Assembly: GCF_050410795.1 (NCBI RefSeq)
Contig: NZ_CP191258.1
Coordinates: forward strand, 3,596,001 to 3,660,000
Direction: 5' to 3'
Length of the DNA stretch: 64,000 bases
DNA from: Fontivita pretiosa
Lineage (GTDB): Bacteria > Planctomycetota > Phycisphaerae > Tepidisphaerales > Tepidisphaeraceae
The translations under genes were made by a program, and so were the position numbers. Below are positions 35,400 to 44,508 of this stretch, piece by piece (within the stretch, counting starts at the first letter, position 1; every line of letters begins with the position of its first letter). The notes under the pieces were generated by a model that was not told the origin of the DNA, did no database searches, and worked only from the letters and a program-made list of their open reading frames with translations.

Positions 35400-37085
35400 A
35401 TGAACCGCTCAGCAACCGCCGCCAGTGCAGCGACATCTGCCACCGCGACCAGCGCCGTGATGGGATCTGGAGCAACCGCCGCCGCCGGCGCCTCGGGCGT
35501 CGCGGGCTCGGCGGGCACGGCCAATGCTGTGGAGCAGTGGGACATCTTCGAGATCGAGTTGCATGGTCCCAGCGAAGGCAATCCGTTTGTGGACGTGGAG
35601 TTGACAGCGCGGTTCACGCACGAGCCCAGCGGTCGCAGTATCCGCGTCCACGGCTTCTACGACGGTGGGGGAATCTACCGTGTGCGCTTCATGCCCACCG
35701 AGCAGGGACACTGGAGCTACCTGACACGCTCCAACCGCAGGGCGCTGGACGGTCGCAGCGGGGGCCTGCTGTGCACCAGGCCCTCGGCCAACAATCACGG
35801 GCCGGTGCAGGTGCACGAAACGTTTCACTTCCGCTACGCCGACGGCACGGCCTACAAACAGGTGGGCACGACCTGCTACGCCTGGGTTCATCAGGGCGAG
35901 AAGCTGGAAACCCAGACGCTGGCGACGCTGAAGTCCGGGCCGTTCAACAAGATCCGGATGTGCATTTTCCCCAAGCGCTACGCCTTCAACCAGAACGAGC
36001 CGGAGCTTTACCCCTTCGAGGGCACCCCGCCGAACCAGTGGGACTTCACCCGCTTCAATCCGGCGTTCTGGCAGCACCTGGAGCTGCGGGTGCGACAGTT
36101 GCGCGACATGAACATCGAGGCGGACCTGATCCTGTTTCACCCCTACGACGGTGGGCATTGGGGCTTCGACCGGATGGATCCGGCCAGCGACGACCGCTAT
36201 CTCAAGTACGTGGTGGCGCGTCTGGCGGCGTTCCGCAATGTCTGGTGGTCGATGGCCAACGAGTTCGACTTCATGAAGACCAAGACGGACGCGGACTGGG
36301 ACCGCTTTTTCCGGATCGTGCAGGAGAACGATCCGTACGGGCATCTGCGCTCGATCCACAACGGCAAGCGGATCTACGACCACAACAAGCCCTGGGTCAC
36401 GCACGCGAGCATTCAGAACGGATCGGCGGTGGACGACTTCGGCCGCGCGGTGCTGTACCGCGACGTGTACTACAAGCCGATCGTGTTCGACGAAGTGGAG
36501 TACGAAGGGAACATTCCGCAGCGCTGGGGCGATCTGAGCCCCGAACAGATGGTGCATGCGTTCTGGCAGGGGACGATCGGCGGGACGTACGTCGGGCACG
36601 GGGAGACCTACCTCAACGACGAGGAGGTGCTGTGGTGGTCCAAGGGCGGGACGCTTCGCGGCCAAAGCCCCCCGCGGCTGGCCTTTTTGCGAAGAATCCT
36701 GGAGGAATCCCCCTCCAGCGGCATCGATCCGATCGACAAGTGGTACGACGTGCGCACCGCCGGCAAGGCCGGGGAGTATTACCTGATTTACTTCGGTCGC
36801 GAGCAGCCCGGCGAATGGCTGTTCGAGCTTCCCAAGGCGGGGCTGGTGGAGGGCATGCGATTCCGGGTGGAGATCATCGATACCTGGGAGATGACGATCA
36901 CGCCGGTGCCTGGCGAGTTCAGGATCGTCGCCGATGGGCGCTATCGCTACCACGCCGCGGGCAGGCCGACGGTGAAGCTGCCGGGAAAACCGTACATCGC
37001 GCTGCGGATCATCCGTGTCGGCCAGTCGCCGGATTCACGCTCGCCGGAAAAGATCTCGGAGCTGGCCGAGGAAATGAACGCCTGA
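35400..37085 (+). CDS. DUF5060/apiosidase-like/DUF5605 glycoside hydrolase
   Basis: A 561-residue protein: a low-complexity Ala/Ser/Thr N-terminus (1-42), a DUF5060-type beta-sandwich (about 43-125), a TIM barrel of the DUF4038/apiosidase-like family (about 140-430) and a C-terminal DUF5605-type beta domain (about 465-555). Likely catalytic acids are Glu288 in WWSMANEFDF and Glu365 (or 367) in IVFDEVEYEGN. Barrels of this family include GH140, which removes apiose from rhamnogalacturonan II; whether this protein does so is inference. The N-terminus lacks a hydrophobic core, so there is no clear signal peptide; a start at 35460 is an alternative. First gene of the operon. Confidence 0.75.
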   Translation: MNRSATAASAATSATATSAVMGSGATAAAGASGVAGSAGTANAVEQWDIFEIELHGPSEGNPFVDVELTARFTHEPSGRSIRVHGFYDGGGIYRVRFMPTEQGHWSYLTRSNRRALDGRSGGLLCTRPSANNHGPVQVHETFHFRYADGTAYKQVGTTCYAWVHQGEKLETQTLATLKSGPFNKIRMCIFPKRYAFNQNEPELYPFEGTPPNQWDFTRFNPAFWQHLELRVRQLRDMNIEADLILFHPYDGGHWGFDRMDPASDDRYLKYVVARLAAFRNVWWSMANEFDFMKTKTDADWDRFFRIVQENDPYGHLRSIHNGKRIYDHNKPWVTHASIQNGSAVDDFGRAVLYRDVYYKPIVFDEVEYEGNIPQRWGDLSPEQMVHAFWQGTIGGTYVGHGETYLNDEEVLWWSKGGTLRGQSPPRLAFLRRILEESPSSGIDPIDKWYDVRTAGKAGEYYLIYFGREQPGEWLFELPKAGLVEGMRFRVEIIDTWEMTITPVPGEFRIVADGRYRYHAAGRPTVKLPGKPYIALRIIRVGQSPDSRSPEKISELAEEMNA

Positions 37086-37110
37086 GTCTTGTTCAACAGG
37101 AGCCTTGCGC

Positions 37111-39798
37111 ATGGCAACGCTGGTGAGGTTGGTGTTACTCGTCGTCGGGGCCATGACGCTGAGTGCGATCGCGGCGTCTGTGGCGTTGGCCGGGCCGGTG
37201 TCGGTGATGATCAACCCGGACGCGGCGCCTCGCGTGGTCTTCGGCGCCGAACGGCTGGTCCGCACGCTGGAGCAGGCCGGGATCGAGTCGCGCCTGGTCC
37301 GTGCCAACGAAGCCGTCGGCGTGGATCGACGCATCGAAGTGCACGTCGCACGTGATCCGCAGCAGAATCCCGAAGGCTTCAGCATCAGCTCGACGGACAA
37401 AGATGTGATCGTCATCACCGGCGGCGGGGATTCGGGCGCGCTCTACGGCTGCCTGGAGCTGGCTGATCGCGTTCGAAAGCAAGGCAGGCTTCCCGAGCAG
37501 ATTGACTTCACCGACGCCCCGGCGTTCAAGCTGCGCGGGCCATGCATCGGGATGCAGAAGACCTTCATCCTGCCCGGGCGAAAGGTTTACGAGTATCCGT
37601 ACACCCCCGAGTTATTCCCGTTCTTCTACGACAAGGCATACTGGACCGAATACCTGGATTTCCTTGTCGGCAACCGGATGAACTCGCTGTATCTGTGGAA
37701 CGGTCAGCCGTTCGCGTCGCTGGTGAAGGTGCCGGGATATGAGTATGCCCAGGAAGTGGACGATGCGACCTTCGCGCAGAACCAGCAGATGATGCGCTGG
37801 CTGGCCCAGGAGTGCGATCGGCGTGGAATCTGGCTGGTGCAGATGTTCTACAGCATCATCCTGCCCAAGCCGCTGGCGGAGAAGCATGGGCTGGATACGC
37901 AGCTCAAGGCCCCGCACCCCGTCGCCACCGACTACATGCGCAAGGCCGTCGCAGAGTTCGTCAAGACCTATCCAAACGTGAGCCTGATGCCGTGCCTGGG
38001 CGAGGCGCTTCAGGGAATCGAGAACCAGAAGAGCTGGCTGATCGATGTGGTGCTGGCGGGGATTCAGGATGGAATGAAAGCATCGGGGATTACGCAGGAG
38101 CCTCCGGTGCTGGTCCGCACGCACGCGACGGACCTGAGGCAAATCATGCCCGACGCGCTGAAGGTCTACAGGAACCTGTACACGGAGGCGAAGTTCAACG
38201 GCGAGTCGCTGACGACCTGGGAGCCGCGCGGCCGGCGGCAGCAGGTCCACCTGGCGATGAGCCGGCTCGGCTCGACGCACCTGATCAACGTGCACATCCT
38301 GGCCAACCTTGAACCGTTCCGTTACGGAGCGCAGCGGTTCATCCAGAAATGCGTGCAGGCCGGACGCGACCGCCTGGGCGCCAAGGGCGTGCACCTGTAC
38401 CCGCTGTCGTACTGGAACTGGCCGGACTCACCCGACAAGGTCGATCCGCCACTGAAGCAGATTGAGCGCGACTGGATCTGGTTCGAGGCGTGGGCGCGCT
38501 ATGCGTGGAACCCGGACATCGATCAGAGCGTGGATCGCGCCTACTGGATCGATCGCCTGGCCGGGATGTACGGCACGAAAGAGGCCGGCGAAAAGATCCT
38601 GGATGCCTACAACGATTCGGGTGAGTGCGCGCCGCGGATTCTGCGTCGATTCGGGATCACCGAAGGCAACCGCCAGACCATGTCGCTGGGGATGAAGCTG
38701 GATCAGCTCGTCAACCCGCAGAAGTACAACCAGTTTGAGGAGCTGTGGGAGTCGCAATCTCCGCCGGGCGAGCGGCTGGGCGAGTACGTCGAGCGCGAAT
38801 GGAAGCAGCTTCCGCACGAGGGCGAAACGCCGGTCTCGATCATCGCCGAAGTGCTTGATTACTCGAAGCGCGCGGTGGAGGCGATCGAGGCGGCGGCGCC
38901 GTACGTCACGAAGAACCAGCAGGAGTTTGAGCGGCTGCGAAACGACATCCACTGCATCCGCGCCATGTCGCAGAACTACGCCGCCAAGGCCAATGCCGCC
39001 ATTCACGTGCTGCGATACAACTACAGCCACGATATCGCGGACATGGAAAAGGCGGCGACGTACCTGGCCGAAAGCCTGGACCACTTCCGCCAGCTCACCA
39101 GGCTCACCGAAAACTCCTATCGCTTCGCCAACTCGATGCAGACCAGCCAGCGGCGGATCCCGGTCCCCGGCGGCGCAGACGGCAAGCCCGCCAACTACCA
39201 CTGGACCCAGCTTCTTCCGATCTACGAGGCCGAACTTGCCGAATTCCAGCAACAGGTCCAGAACCTGCGCAAGGGAACCAGCGGCTCGGCGGAGGAAGCG
39301 AACATCAAGCCGCTGCCCGCGGCCAGGGTGAAGGTGCTCAGTCCCAACGCCGAGGCGTACGAGGTAAAGGTCGGCGCCACGCCCTTCACCGATCGCCGCT
39401 ACAGGATCGAATCGATCGCGCCGGAGCTGGTCGGGCTCAGCGGCATTCGCTTCTCGCACGAGGAGGCGAAAAATGGTCGCTACACGCCGGTGGAATTCGA
39501 GGTCGATGAGCCGGTGCAGGTGCTGATCGGCTACTTCAACGACACGCGTCCGATCTGGCTTCAGGTGCCCAACCTCGAGACCGACGCGCTGGCGGCGGAG
39601 CGGGGCGGGGTCGAGCCGCTGATCCTCAACGCCGCCAGCATCGAGGAGTGTCCGTCGTTGAACGTTCACGCCCTGAAGTTCGACCGCGGGCGGCAGAAGC
39701 TGGAGGTTCGCGGCAGCGGCAGCTTCGTGGTCCTGGGCGTCGTGCCGCAATCGGTGCAGATCCCCCGCCGCGACGCCAAACGCCCCGGCGGAAGATGA
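37111..39798 (+). CDS. Exported alpha-D-galacturonidase-like protein (GH67-N/GH20b-like N-terminus)
   Basis: An 895-residue protein with a Sec signal (about 1-29). An alpha/beta domain like those in front of GH67 and GH20 enzymes covers about 30-130. A barrel-like domain covers about 140-480 (RGPCIGMQKTFILPG, LVGNRMNSLYLWNG, PCLGEALQG, RTHATDLRQ, FNGESLTTWEPRG, INVHILANLEPFRYG). A helical region runs from about 480 to 690, and a beta-rich tail to the end. It resembles proteins annotated as alpha-D-galacturonidase in Bacteroides. Start at 37111 has AGGAG eight bases upstream; a TTG at 37105 is in frame. Biochemistry unproven. Confidence 0.7.
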   Translation: MATLVRLVLLVVGAMTLSAIAASVALAGPVSVMINPDAAPRVVFGAERLVRTLEQAGIESRLVRANEAVGVDRRIEVHVARDPQQNPEGFSISSTDKDVIVITGGGDSGALYGCLELADRVRKQGRLPEQIDFTDAPAFKLRGPCIGMQKTFILPGRKVYEYPYTPELFPFFYDKAYWTEYLDFLVGNRMNSLYLWNGQPFASLVKVPGYEYAQEVDDATFAQNQQMMRWLAQECDRRGIWLVQMFYSIILPKPLAEKHGLDTQLKAPHPVATDYMRKAVAEFVKTYPNVSLMPCLGEALQGIENQKSWLIDVVLAGIQDGMKASGITQEPPVLVRTHATDLRQIMPDALKVYRNLYTEAKFNGESLTTWEPRGRRQQVHLAMSRLGSTHLINVHILANLEPFRYGAQRFIQKCVQAGRDRLGAKGVHLYPLSYWNWPDSPDKVDPPLKQIERDWIWFEAWARYAWNPDIDQSVDRAYWIDRLAGMYGTKEAGEKILDAYNDSGECAPRILRRFGITEGNRQTMSLGMKLDQLVNPQKYNQFEELWESQSPPGERLGEYVEREWKQLPHEGETPVSIIAEVLDYSKRAVEAIEAAAPYVTKNQQEFERLRNDIHCIRAMSQNYAAKANAAIHVLRYNYSHDIADMEKAATYLAESLDHFRQLTRLTENSYRFANSMQTSQRRIPVPGGADGKPANYHWTQLLPIYEAELAEFQQQVQNLRKGTSGSAEEANIKPLPAARVKVLSPNAEAYEVKVGATPFTDRRYRIESIAPELVGLSGIRFSHEEAKNGRYTPVEFEVDEPVQVLIGYFNDTRPIWLQVPNLETDALAAERGGVEPLILNAASIEECPSLNVHALKFDRGRQKLEVRGSGSFVVLGVVPQSVQIPRRDAKRPGGR

Positions 39799-39823
39799 AT
39801 GAACGCCCAGACGCGCAGCTCAG

Positions 39824-39914
39824 CCACCAAGACACCAGAGGACGAAGAAAGCACCAACTTCTCCTTCTGCCTCTTTTTCCCTGGTGTTTGCTTCGTTCTG
39901 CCGTGTTCTGGTGG
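39824..39914. repeat. Imperfect 33-bp inverted repeat (REP/MITE-like intergenic element)
   Basis: Left arm 39824-39856 (CCACCAAGACACCAGAGGAC...) pairs imperfectly with right arm 39882-39914. Both arms are 33 bases, around a pyrimidine-rich 25-base loop (39857-39881). The composition (CCACCAAGACACC, ACGAAG) differs from the surrounding codon-rich DNA. Elements that begin like this recur in intergenic regions of many planctomycete and related genomes. It splits the operon between two glycoside hydrolase genes and could be a small mobile or RNA-stabilising element. Confidence 0.65.
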
Positions 39915-39941
39915 GTCTGGCTCTGATTTCCTTGAACGCTG

Positions 39942-41426
39942 ATGCTCAACCCTGACGACTACAAGCACTACGTCGATTCCTTCAACGCCCTTGAAGCGGT
40001 GGAGGACGTCGTCAACCTCATCCCCAACGCGGCGGCGTGGCAGTGGATGTGCCAGAACGTGCCGCTGTTCGAGTGCCCCGACCCGGACATTCAGCGCGTC
40101 TACTGGTATCGCTGGTGGACCTATCGCAAGCACATCAAGCCGACGCCCGCCGGCATCATCATCACCGAGTTCATCATCCCCGTCCGCCATGCGGGAATGT
40201 ACAACTCGATCAGTTGCGCCCTGGGGCATCATCTGGCCGAGGGACGCTGGCTCCGCAACGAAAAACAATACCTCGATCCGTACGTGCGATTCTGGTTCAC
40301 CGCCGACAACGGCAGGCCCGAACCGAAGTTTCACAACTACAGCAGTTGGCTGGCGGCGGCTTTGCTGGAGCGGTGCTTCGTCAGCGGCGATCGATCGTTC
40401 CTGCTGGAGCTGCTGGATGAACTGATCCAGGATTACCGGCGTTGGGAGGCCGAGAGACTTCTTCCCAACGGGCTGTTCTGGCAATATGACGTGCGGGATG
40501 GAATGGAAGAGTCGATCAGCGGCTCGCGCACCCACCGCAACTTCCGGCCCACGATCAACAGTTACATGTGCGGCAACGCGCTGGCGCTGGCCCAGATCGC
40601 GACGTGGGCGGGGCGCAGCGACGTGGCGCACAAGTTCTTGGACAAGGCCCAGACGCTCAAGCGGCTGGTGCTGGAGAATCTGTGGGATCCGCAGGCACAG
40701 TTCTTCAAGGCTCAGACGCAGGAGAACGGCCTGTGCGATGCCCGCGAGGCGATCGGGTTCATCCCCTGGTGTTTCCGGCTGCCGGATCCGCACCGCGGTT
40801 ACGAGGAAGCGTGGAAGCAGCTTGTCGATCCGCAGGGGTTCTGGGCGCCATGCGGAATCACCACCGCCGAGCGGCGACATCCCCGCTTCCGCTCGCACGG
40901 CGTGGGACGTTGCGAATGGGACGGCGCGGTCTGGCCATTTGCCACGTCCCAGACCCTCAACGCCCTGGCCAATGTGCTGCGATATTACCCTCAGCCGCAC
41001 GTGACGAGACAGCACTACCTCCAGGCGATGCAGGTATACGCCCGTTCGCACCAGTACGATGGCAAGCCGTACATCGGGGAATATCTTGATGAGACCACCG
41101 GCGCCTGGCTCAAGGGCGACAATCCGCGCAGCCGCTTTTACAACCACTCGACCTTCTGCGATCTTGTGATCAGCGGTCTGGTGGGGCTGGTGCCGCGCGC
41201 GGATGAGATAGTCGAGCTCAGCCCGCTGCTTCCTCCCGACGCCTGGGACTGGTTCTGTCTGGACAACCTCCACTATCACGGTCGAACGCTGACGATCTTC
41301 TGGGATCGCACGGGCAGCAGGTACGGGCGGGGGCCCGGACTGCACGTGCTGTGCGACGGCCAGACGATCGCGCAATCCAAGATGCTTGCACCATTGACCG
41401 GCATGCTGCCTGGGAAACACTCATGA
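39942..41426 (+). CDS. MGH1-like alpha/alpha-barrel glycoside hydrolase
   Basis: A 494-residue protein with no signal peptide, predicted to be an (alpha/alpha)6 barrel like the GH63/trehalase/MGH1-like group. Motifs: FWQYDVRDGMEESISGSRTHRNFRPTINSYM, FYKAQT-like segment FFKAQTQENG, WAPCGITTAERRHP and CEWDGAVWPFATSQTLNALAN, then YNHSTFCDLVISGLVGLVP near the end. The Asp in RDGMEES and Glu/Asp in CEWDG are the likely acid residues. Product specificity is unknown. Its stop overlaps the next start by four bases (ATGA), which suggests coupled translation. Confidence 0.78.
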   Translation: MLNPDDYKHYVDSFNALEAVEDVVNLIPNAAAWQWMCQNVPLFECPDPDIQRVYWYRWWTYRKHIKPTPAGIIITEFIIPVRHAGMYNSISCALGHHLAEGRWLRNEKQYLDPYVRFWFTADNGRPEPKFHNYSSWLAAALLERCFVSGDRSFLLELLDELIQDYRRWEAERLLPNGLFWQYDVRDGMEESISGSRTHRNFRPTINSYMCGNALALAQIATWAGRSDVAHKFLDKAQTLKRLVLENLWDPQAQFFKAQTQENGLCDAREAIGFIPWCFRLPDPHRGYEEAWKQLVDPQGFWAPCGITTAERRHPRFRSHGVGRCEWDGAVWPFATSQTLNALANVLRYYPQPHVTRQHYLQAMQVYARSHQYDGKPYIGEYLDETTGAWLKGDNPRSRFYNHSTFCDLVISGLVGLVPRADEIVELSPLLPPDAWDWFCLDNLHYHGRTLTIFWDRTGSRYGRGPGLHVLCDGQTIAQSKMLAPLTGMLPGKHS

Positions 41427-44400
41427 AACCGTTCTGTTGCCTGATCAGTTTCGCGGTCACTTGCAGTGTGGCGTTTGCGCCCGGTGCCTGGGCGCAACAG
41501 TCGGCGACGCAGCCGAAGCCTGCGGCTGCGCCGCGGATTGTCGGGCAGGGGCGTGACGGCCGGCTCACTTATCTCACCGATGATCGCGGCAACCGCGTGC
41601 CCGATTTCTCTTACGCGGGCTACCGCGCGGGGGAGCAGCCGATTCCCAACGTGCCGGTGCGCGTGGTCGTTTCCGCCGTCGAGGGGGATAACACGGCGCG
41701 GATTCAGGCGGCGATTGATTATGTCTCGTCGCTGCCGGCCGATCAGCGCGGGGCGGTGCTGCTGGCGAAGGGGCGCTACGAAATCGCCGGGGCACTGAAG
41801 ATCGCGGCGTCGAACGTGGTGCTGCGCGGCAGCGGCCCGCAGACGCTGCTGGTGGCCAGCGGCACAGACCGCCGCACGCTGATCACCATCGCCGGCGCCG
41901 ATGATCGCAAAATCGATCCCAACTGGATTGCAGTCCAGGATGACTACGTTCCGGTCAACGCCCGCCGACTGCGGCTGCGCAGCGGGCACGGACTCAAGCC
42001 TGCCGACACGATCCTGATTCGCCGTCCCTCCACGCCCGAGTGGATCCGCAGGATCAACATGACCAACCTGGGCGGCGAGCGGCACGGCTTCGGCTGGCGA
42101 CCCGGATCACGCGACATCCTGTGGGATCGCACGATCGTCACCGTGGAGGGCGACACGATCACCCTTGACGCCCCGATCACCACGGCGCTGGAGTCGGATC
42201 TGGGCGGCGGGAGTGTGGCCAAGTACGACTGGCCGGGGCGAATCAGCGGCGCGGGCGTGGAGAACCTTCGCTGCGAATCGAGCTTCGACCCCGCCAACCC
42301 CAAGGACGAGAACCACAGTTGGTTTGCGATCGTGATGGAAAACGCGCGGGACTCGTGGGTGCGGCAGGTGAGCTTCGCGCACTTCGCCGGCAGCGCCGTG
42401 GCGCTGTGGGAATCGTGCAGCCGGATCACCGTCGAAGACTGCAAATCGGTGGCGCCGGTCTCGGAGATCGGCGGCTGGCGGCGAAACGCGTTCTTCACCG
42501 CCGGGCAGCAGACGCTGTTTCAGCGCTGCTGGTCGGAAGACGGGATCCACGACTTTGCCGTCGGGTTCATGGCGGCCGGTCCGAACGCGTTCGTGCAGTG
42601 TCACACGCTCAATTCGCTGGGAGACAGCGGGCCGATCGACAGTTGGGCCAGCGGTGTGCTGTTCGACAACGTGCGTATCGACGGCAATGCGATCAGCTTC
42701 ATGGATCGCCGCTACCGCGCCCAGGGCGCCGGTTGGGCCGCCGCCAACAGCATGATCTGGCAGAGCCACGCGGCGGTGATCCACTGCTTCAGCCCGCCGG
42801 GCGCGACCAACTGGGCGGTCGGATGCTGGGCGACGTTCGACGGCGACGGGCAGTGGCAGAGCTGCAATGACTCGGTGGAACCCGACAGCCTCTATTACGC
42901 CCAGCTTGCCGAGCGCATCGGACACAGCCAGGCGATGCAGCGGGCGCAACTGCTGCTGGTGGCATCGGATCCCTCGTCAAGCCCGAGCATCGAGGTCGCC
43001 GCGGCGCTGACGCAGGCATCGAAGCAGCCGGGGCCATGGATGCCCACCTGGATCGATGATGCGGGAAAGCGCAATCCGATCCCGATCGATGCGGGGGGGG
43101 CCAGGTCGATCGACGAGATTGCCAGGTCCCAGTTGCATCCTCCGCCGTCCGTTGCCGGCCAGAAGCAGTTGACCATTGAAAACGGCTGGATCGTTGCGGA
43201 TGGGAAGCTGCTGGTGGGGACGCGTCAGTCCATTCCCTGGTGGCGCGGTTCGACCAGGCCGGCGGAGGCGTCGCGCGCGGGGCCGGCGGTGACTCGCTTC
43301 GTGCCGGGTCGAAGCGGTCCCGGTTACACCGACAATCTGGATGATGTTGTGAAGCAGATGATCCAGGAGGGCAAAGTCGCGCTCGAGCAGCACTATGCCC
43401 TGTGGTACGACCGAAGGCGCGACGACCACGAGCGGATCCGTCGCATGGACGGCGACGTCTGGCCGCCGTTCTATGAAGTGCCGTTTGCCCGCAGCGGGCA
43501 GGGCGTGGCCTGGGACGGGCTCAGCAAGTACGACCTGACCAGGCCCAACCCCTGGTACTGGTCGCGACTGCGGGAGTTTGCATCCCTGTGCGATCAGCAC
43601 GGCCTGGTGCTCATCCATCAGCAGTACTTTCAGCACAACATTCTGGAGGCCGGGGCGCACTGGGCGGACTTTGCCTGGCGAACGGCGAACAACATCAACA
43701 ACACGGGCTTCCCCGAGCCTCCCAACTACGCCGGCGACAAGCGGATCTTTATGGCCGAGCAGTTCTATGACGTGTCGCACCCGACTCGCCGCGCCCTGCA
43801 TCGCCAGTACATCCGCCAGTGCCTGGAGGCGCTGGCCGGGCAGCGAAACGTGATTCACCTGACCAGCGAGGAGTTCACCGGCCCGCTGCACTTCATGCAG
43901 TTCTGGATCGACACGATCGCCGAGTGGAAAAGGGAAAAGGGCCAGGCGGGCAGGCACGTGCTGATTGGGCTGAGCGCGACCAGGGACGTGCAGGATGCGA
44001 TTCTGGCCGATCCGACGCGCGCGGCGCTGGTCGATGTGATTGACATTCGCTACTGGAAGCCGCAGGCGGACGGGACGTTTTACGCTCCGCCCGGCGGCGC
44101 GAACCTGGCCCCGCGCCAGCACGCGCGGCAGCTCAAGCCCAAGCCAAGCTCCTTCGAATCCATCGTTCGCGCCGTGCGCGACTATCGCACGCGATTCCCC
44201 GACAAGGCCGTCGTCTATTCCGTCGAGGAGGATGGGGAGATGGGCCTGGCGGCGCTGATGGGAGGTTCGTCGCTGCCACGGATGCGACCAACGCTCGATT
44301 CGAAGCTGCTGGAAGCGATCCCGAAGATGAAGCCCGTCGAGCTGCCGGGCAATCCGCCGGGGCAGTTCGCTTTGGCCGAGGGGGATCGCCAGTACCTGAT

Positions 44401-44506
44401 TTATACGAGTTCCGATTCGCCGGTCGCGATCGACGCGAGCGGCTATGAGCAGCATCGTTTCGACGTCGGACGCGGCGCGAAACTGGTCTGGCTGGTTCGC
44501 AGGTAG
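41423..44506 (+). CDS. Exported beta-helix protein with C-terminal DUF6298-type domain
   Basis: A 1027-residue protein. Signal peptide (about 1-25, cleavage near AWAQ), then a right-handed parallel beta-helix (about 60-480) with repeated short strands and the pectate-lyase-like stretch GDNTARIQAAIDYVSSLPADQ. A second globular part (about 590-1015) resembles the DUF6298 domain: GYTDNLDDVVKQMI, EGKVALEQHYALWYDRRRDDHER, LVLIHQQYFQHNILEAGAHWADF, LTSEEFTGPLHFMQFW. Beta-helices of this kind bind or cleave uronic-acid polymers. ATGA overlap with the preceding gene sets the start at 41423. Confidence 0.7.
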   Translation: MKPFCCLISFAVTCSVAFAPGAWAQQSATQPKPAAAPRIVGQGRDGRLTYLTDDRGNRVPDFSYAGYRAGEQPIPNVPVRVVVSAVEGDNTARIQAAIDYVSSLPADQRGAVLLAKGRYEIAGALKIAASNVVLRGSGPQTLLVASGTDRRTLITIAGADDRKIDPNWIAVQDDYVPVNARRLRLRSGHGLKPADTILIRRPSTPEWIRRINMTNLGGERHGFGWRPGSRDILWDRTIVTVEGDTITLDAPITTALESDLGGGSVAKYDWPGRISGAGVENLRCESSFDPANPKDENHSWFAIVMENARDSWVRQVSFAHFAGSAVALWESCSRITVEDCKSVAPVSEIGGWRRNAFFTAGQQTLFQRCWSEDGIHDFAVGFMAAGPNAFVQCHTLNSLGDSGPIDSWASGVLFDNVRIDGNAISFMDRRYRAQGAGWAAANSMIWQSHAAVIHCFSPPGATNWAVGCWATFDGDGQWQSCNDSVEPDSLYYAQLAERIGHSQAMQRAQLLLVASDPSSSPSIEVAAALTQASKQPGPWMPTWIDDAGKRNPIPIDAGGARSIDEIARSQLHPPPSVAGQKQLTIENGWIVADGKLLVGTRQSIPWWRGSTRPAEASRAGPAVTRFVPGRSGPGYTDNLDDVVKQMIQEGKVALEQHYALWYDRRRDDHERIRRMDGDVWPPFYEVPFARSGQGVAWDGLSKYDLTRPNPWYWSRLREFASLCDQHGLVLIHQQYFQHNILEAGAHWADFAWRTANNINNTGFPEPPNYAGDKRIFMAEQFYDVSHPTRRALHRQYIRQCLEALAGQRNVIHLTSEEFTGPLHFMQFWIDTIAEWKREKGQAGRHVLIGLSATRDVQDAILADPTRAALVDVIDIRYWKPQADGTFYAPPGGANLAPRQHARQLKPKPSSFESIVRAVRDYRTRFPDKAVVYSVEEDGEMGLAALMGGSSLPRMRPTLDSKLLEAIPKMKPVELPGNPPGQFALAEGDRQYLIYTSSDSPVAIDASGYEQHRFDVGRGAKLVWLVRR

Positions 44507-44508
44507 AC

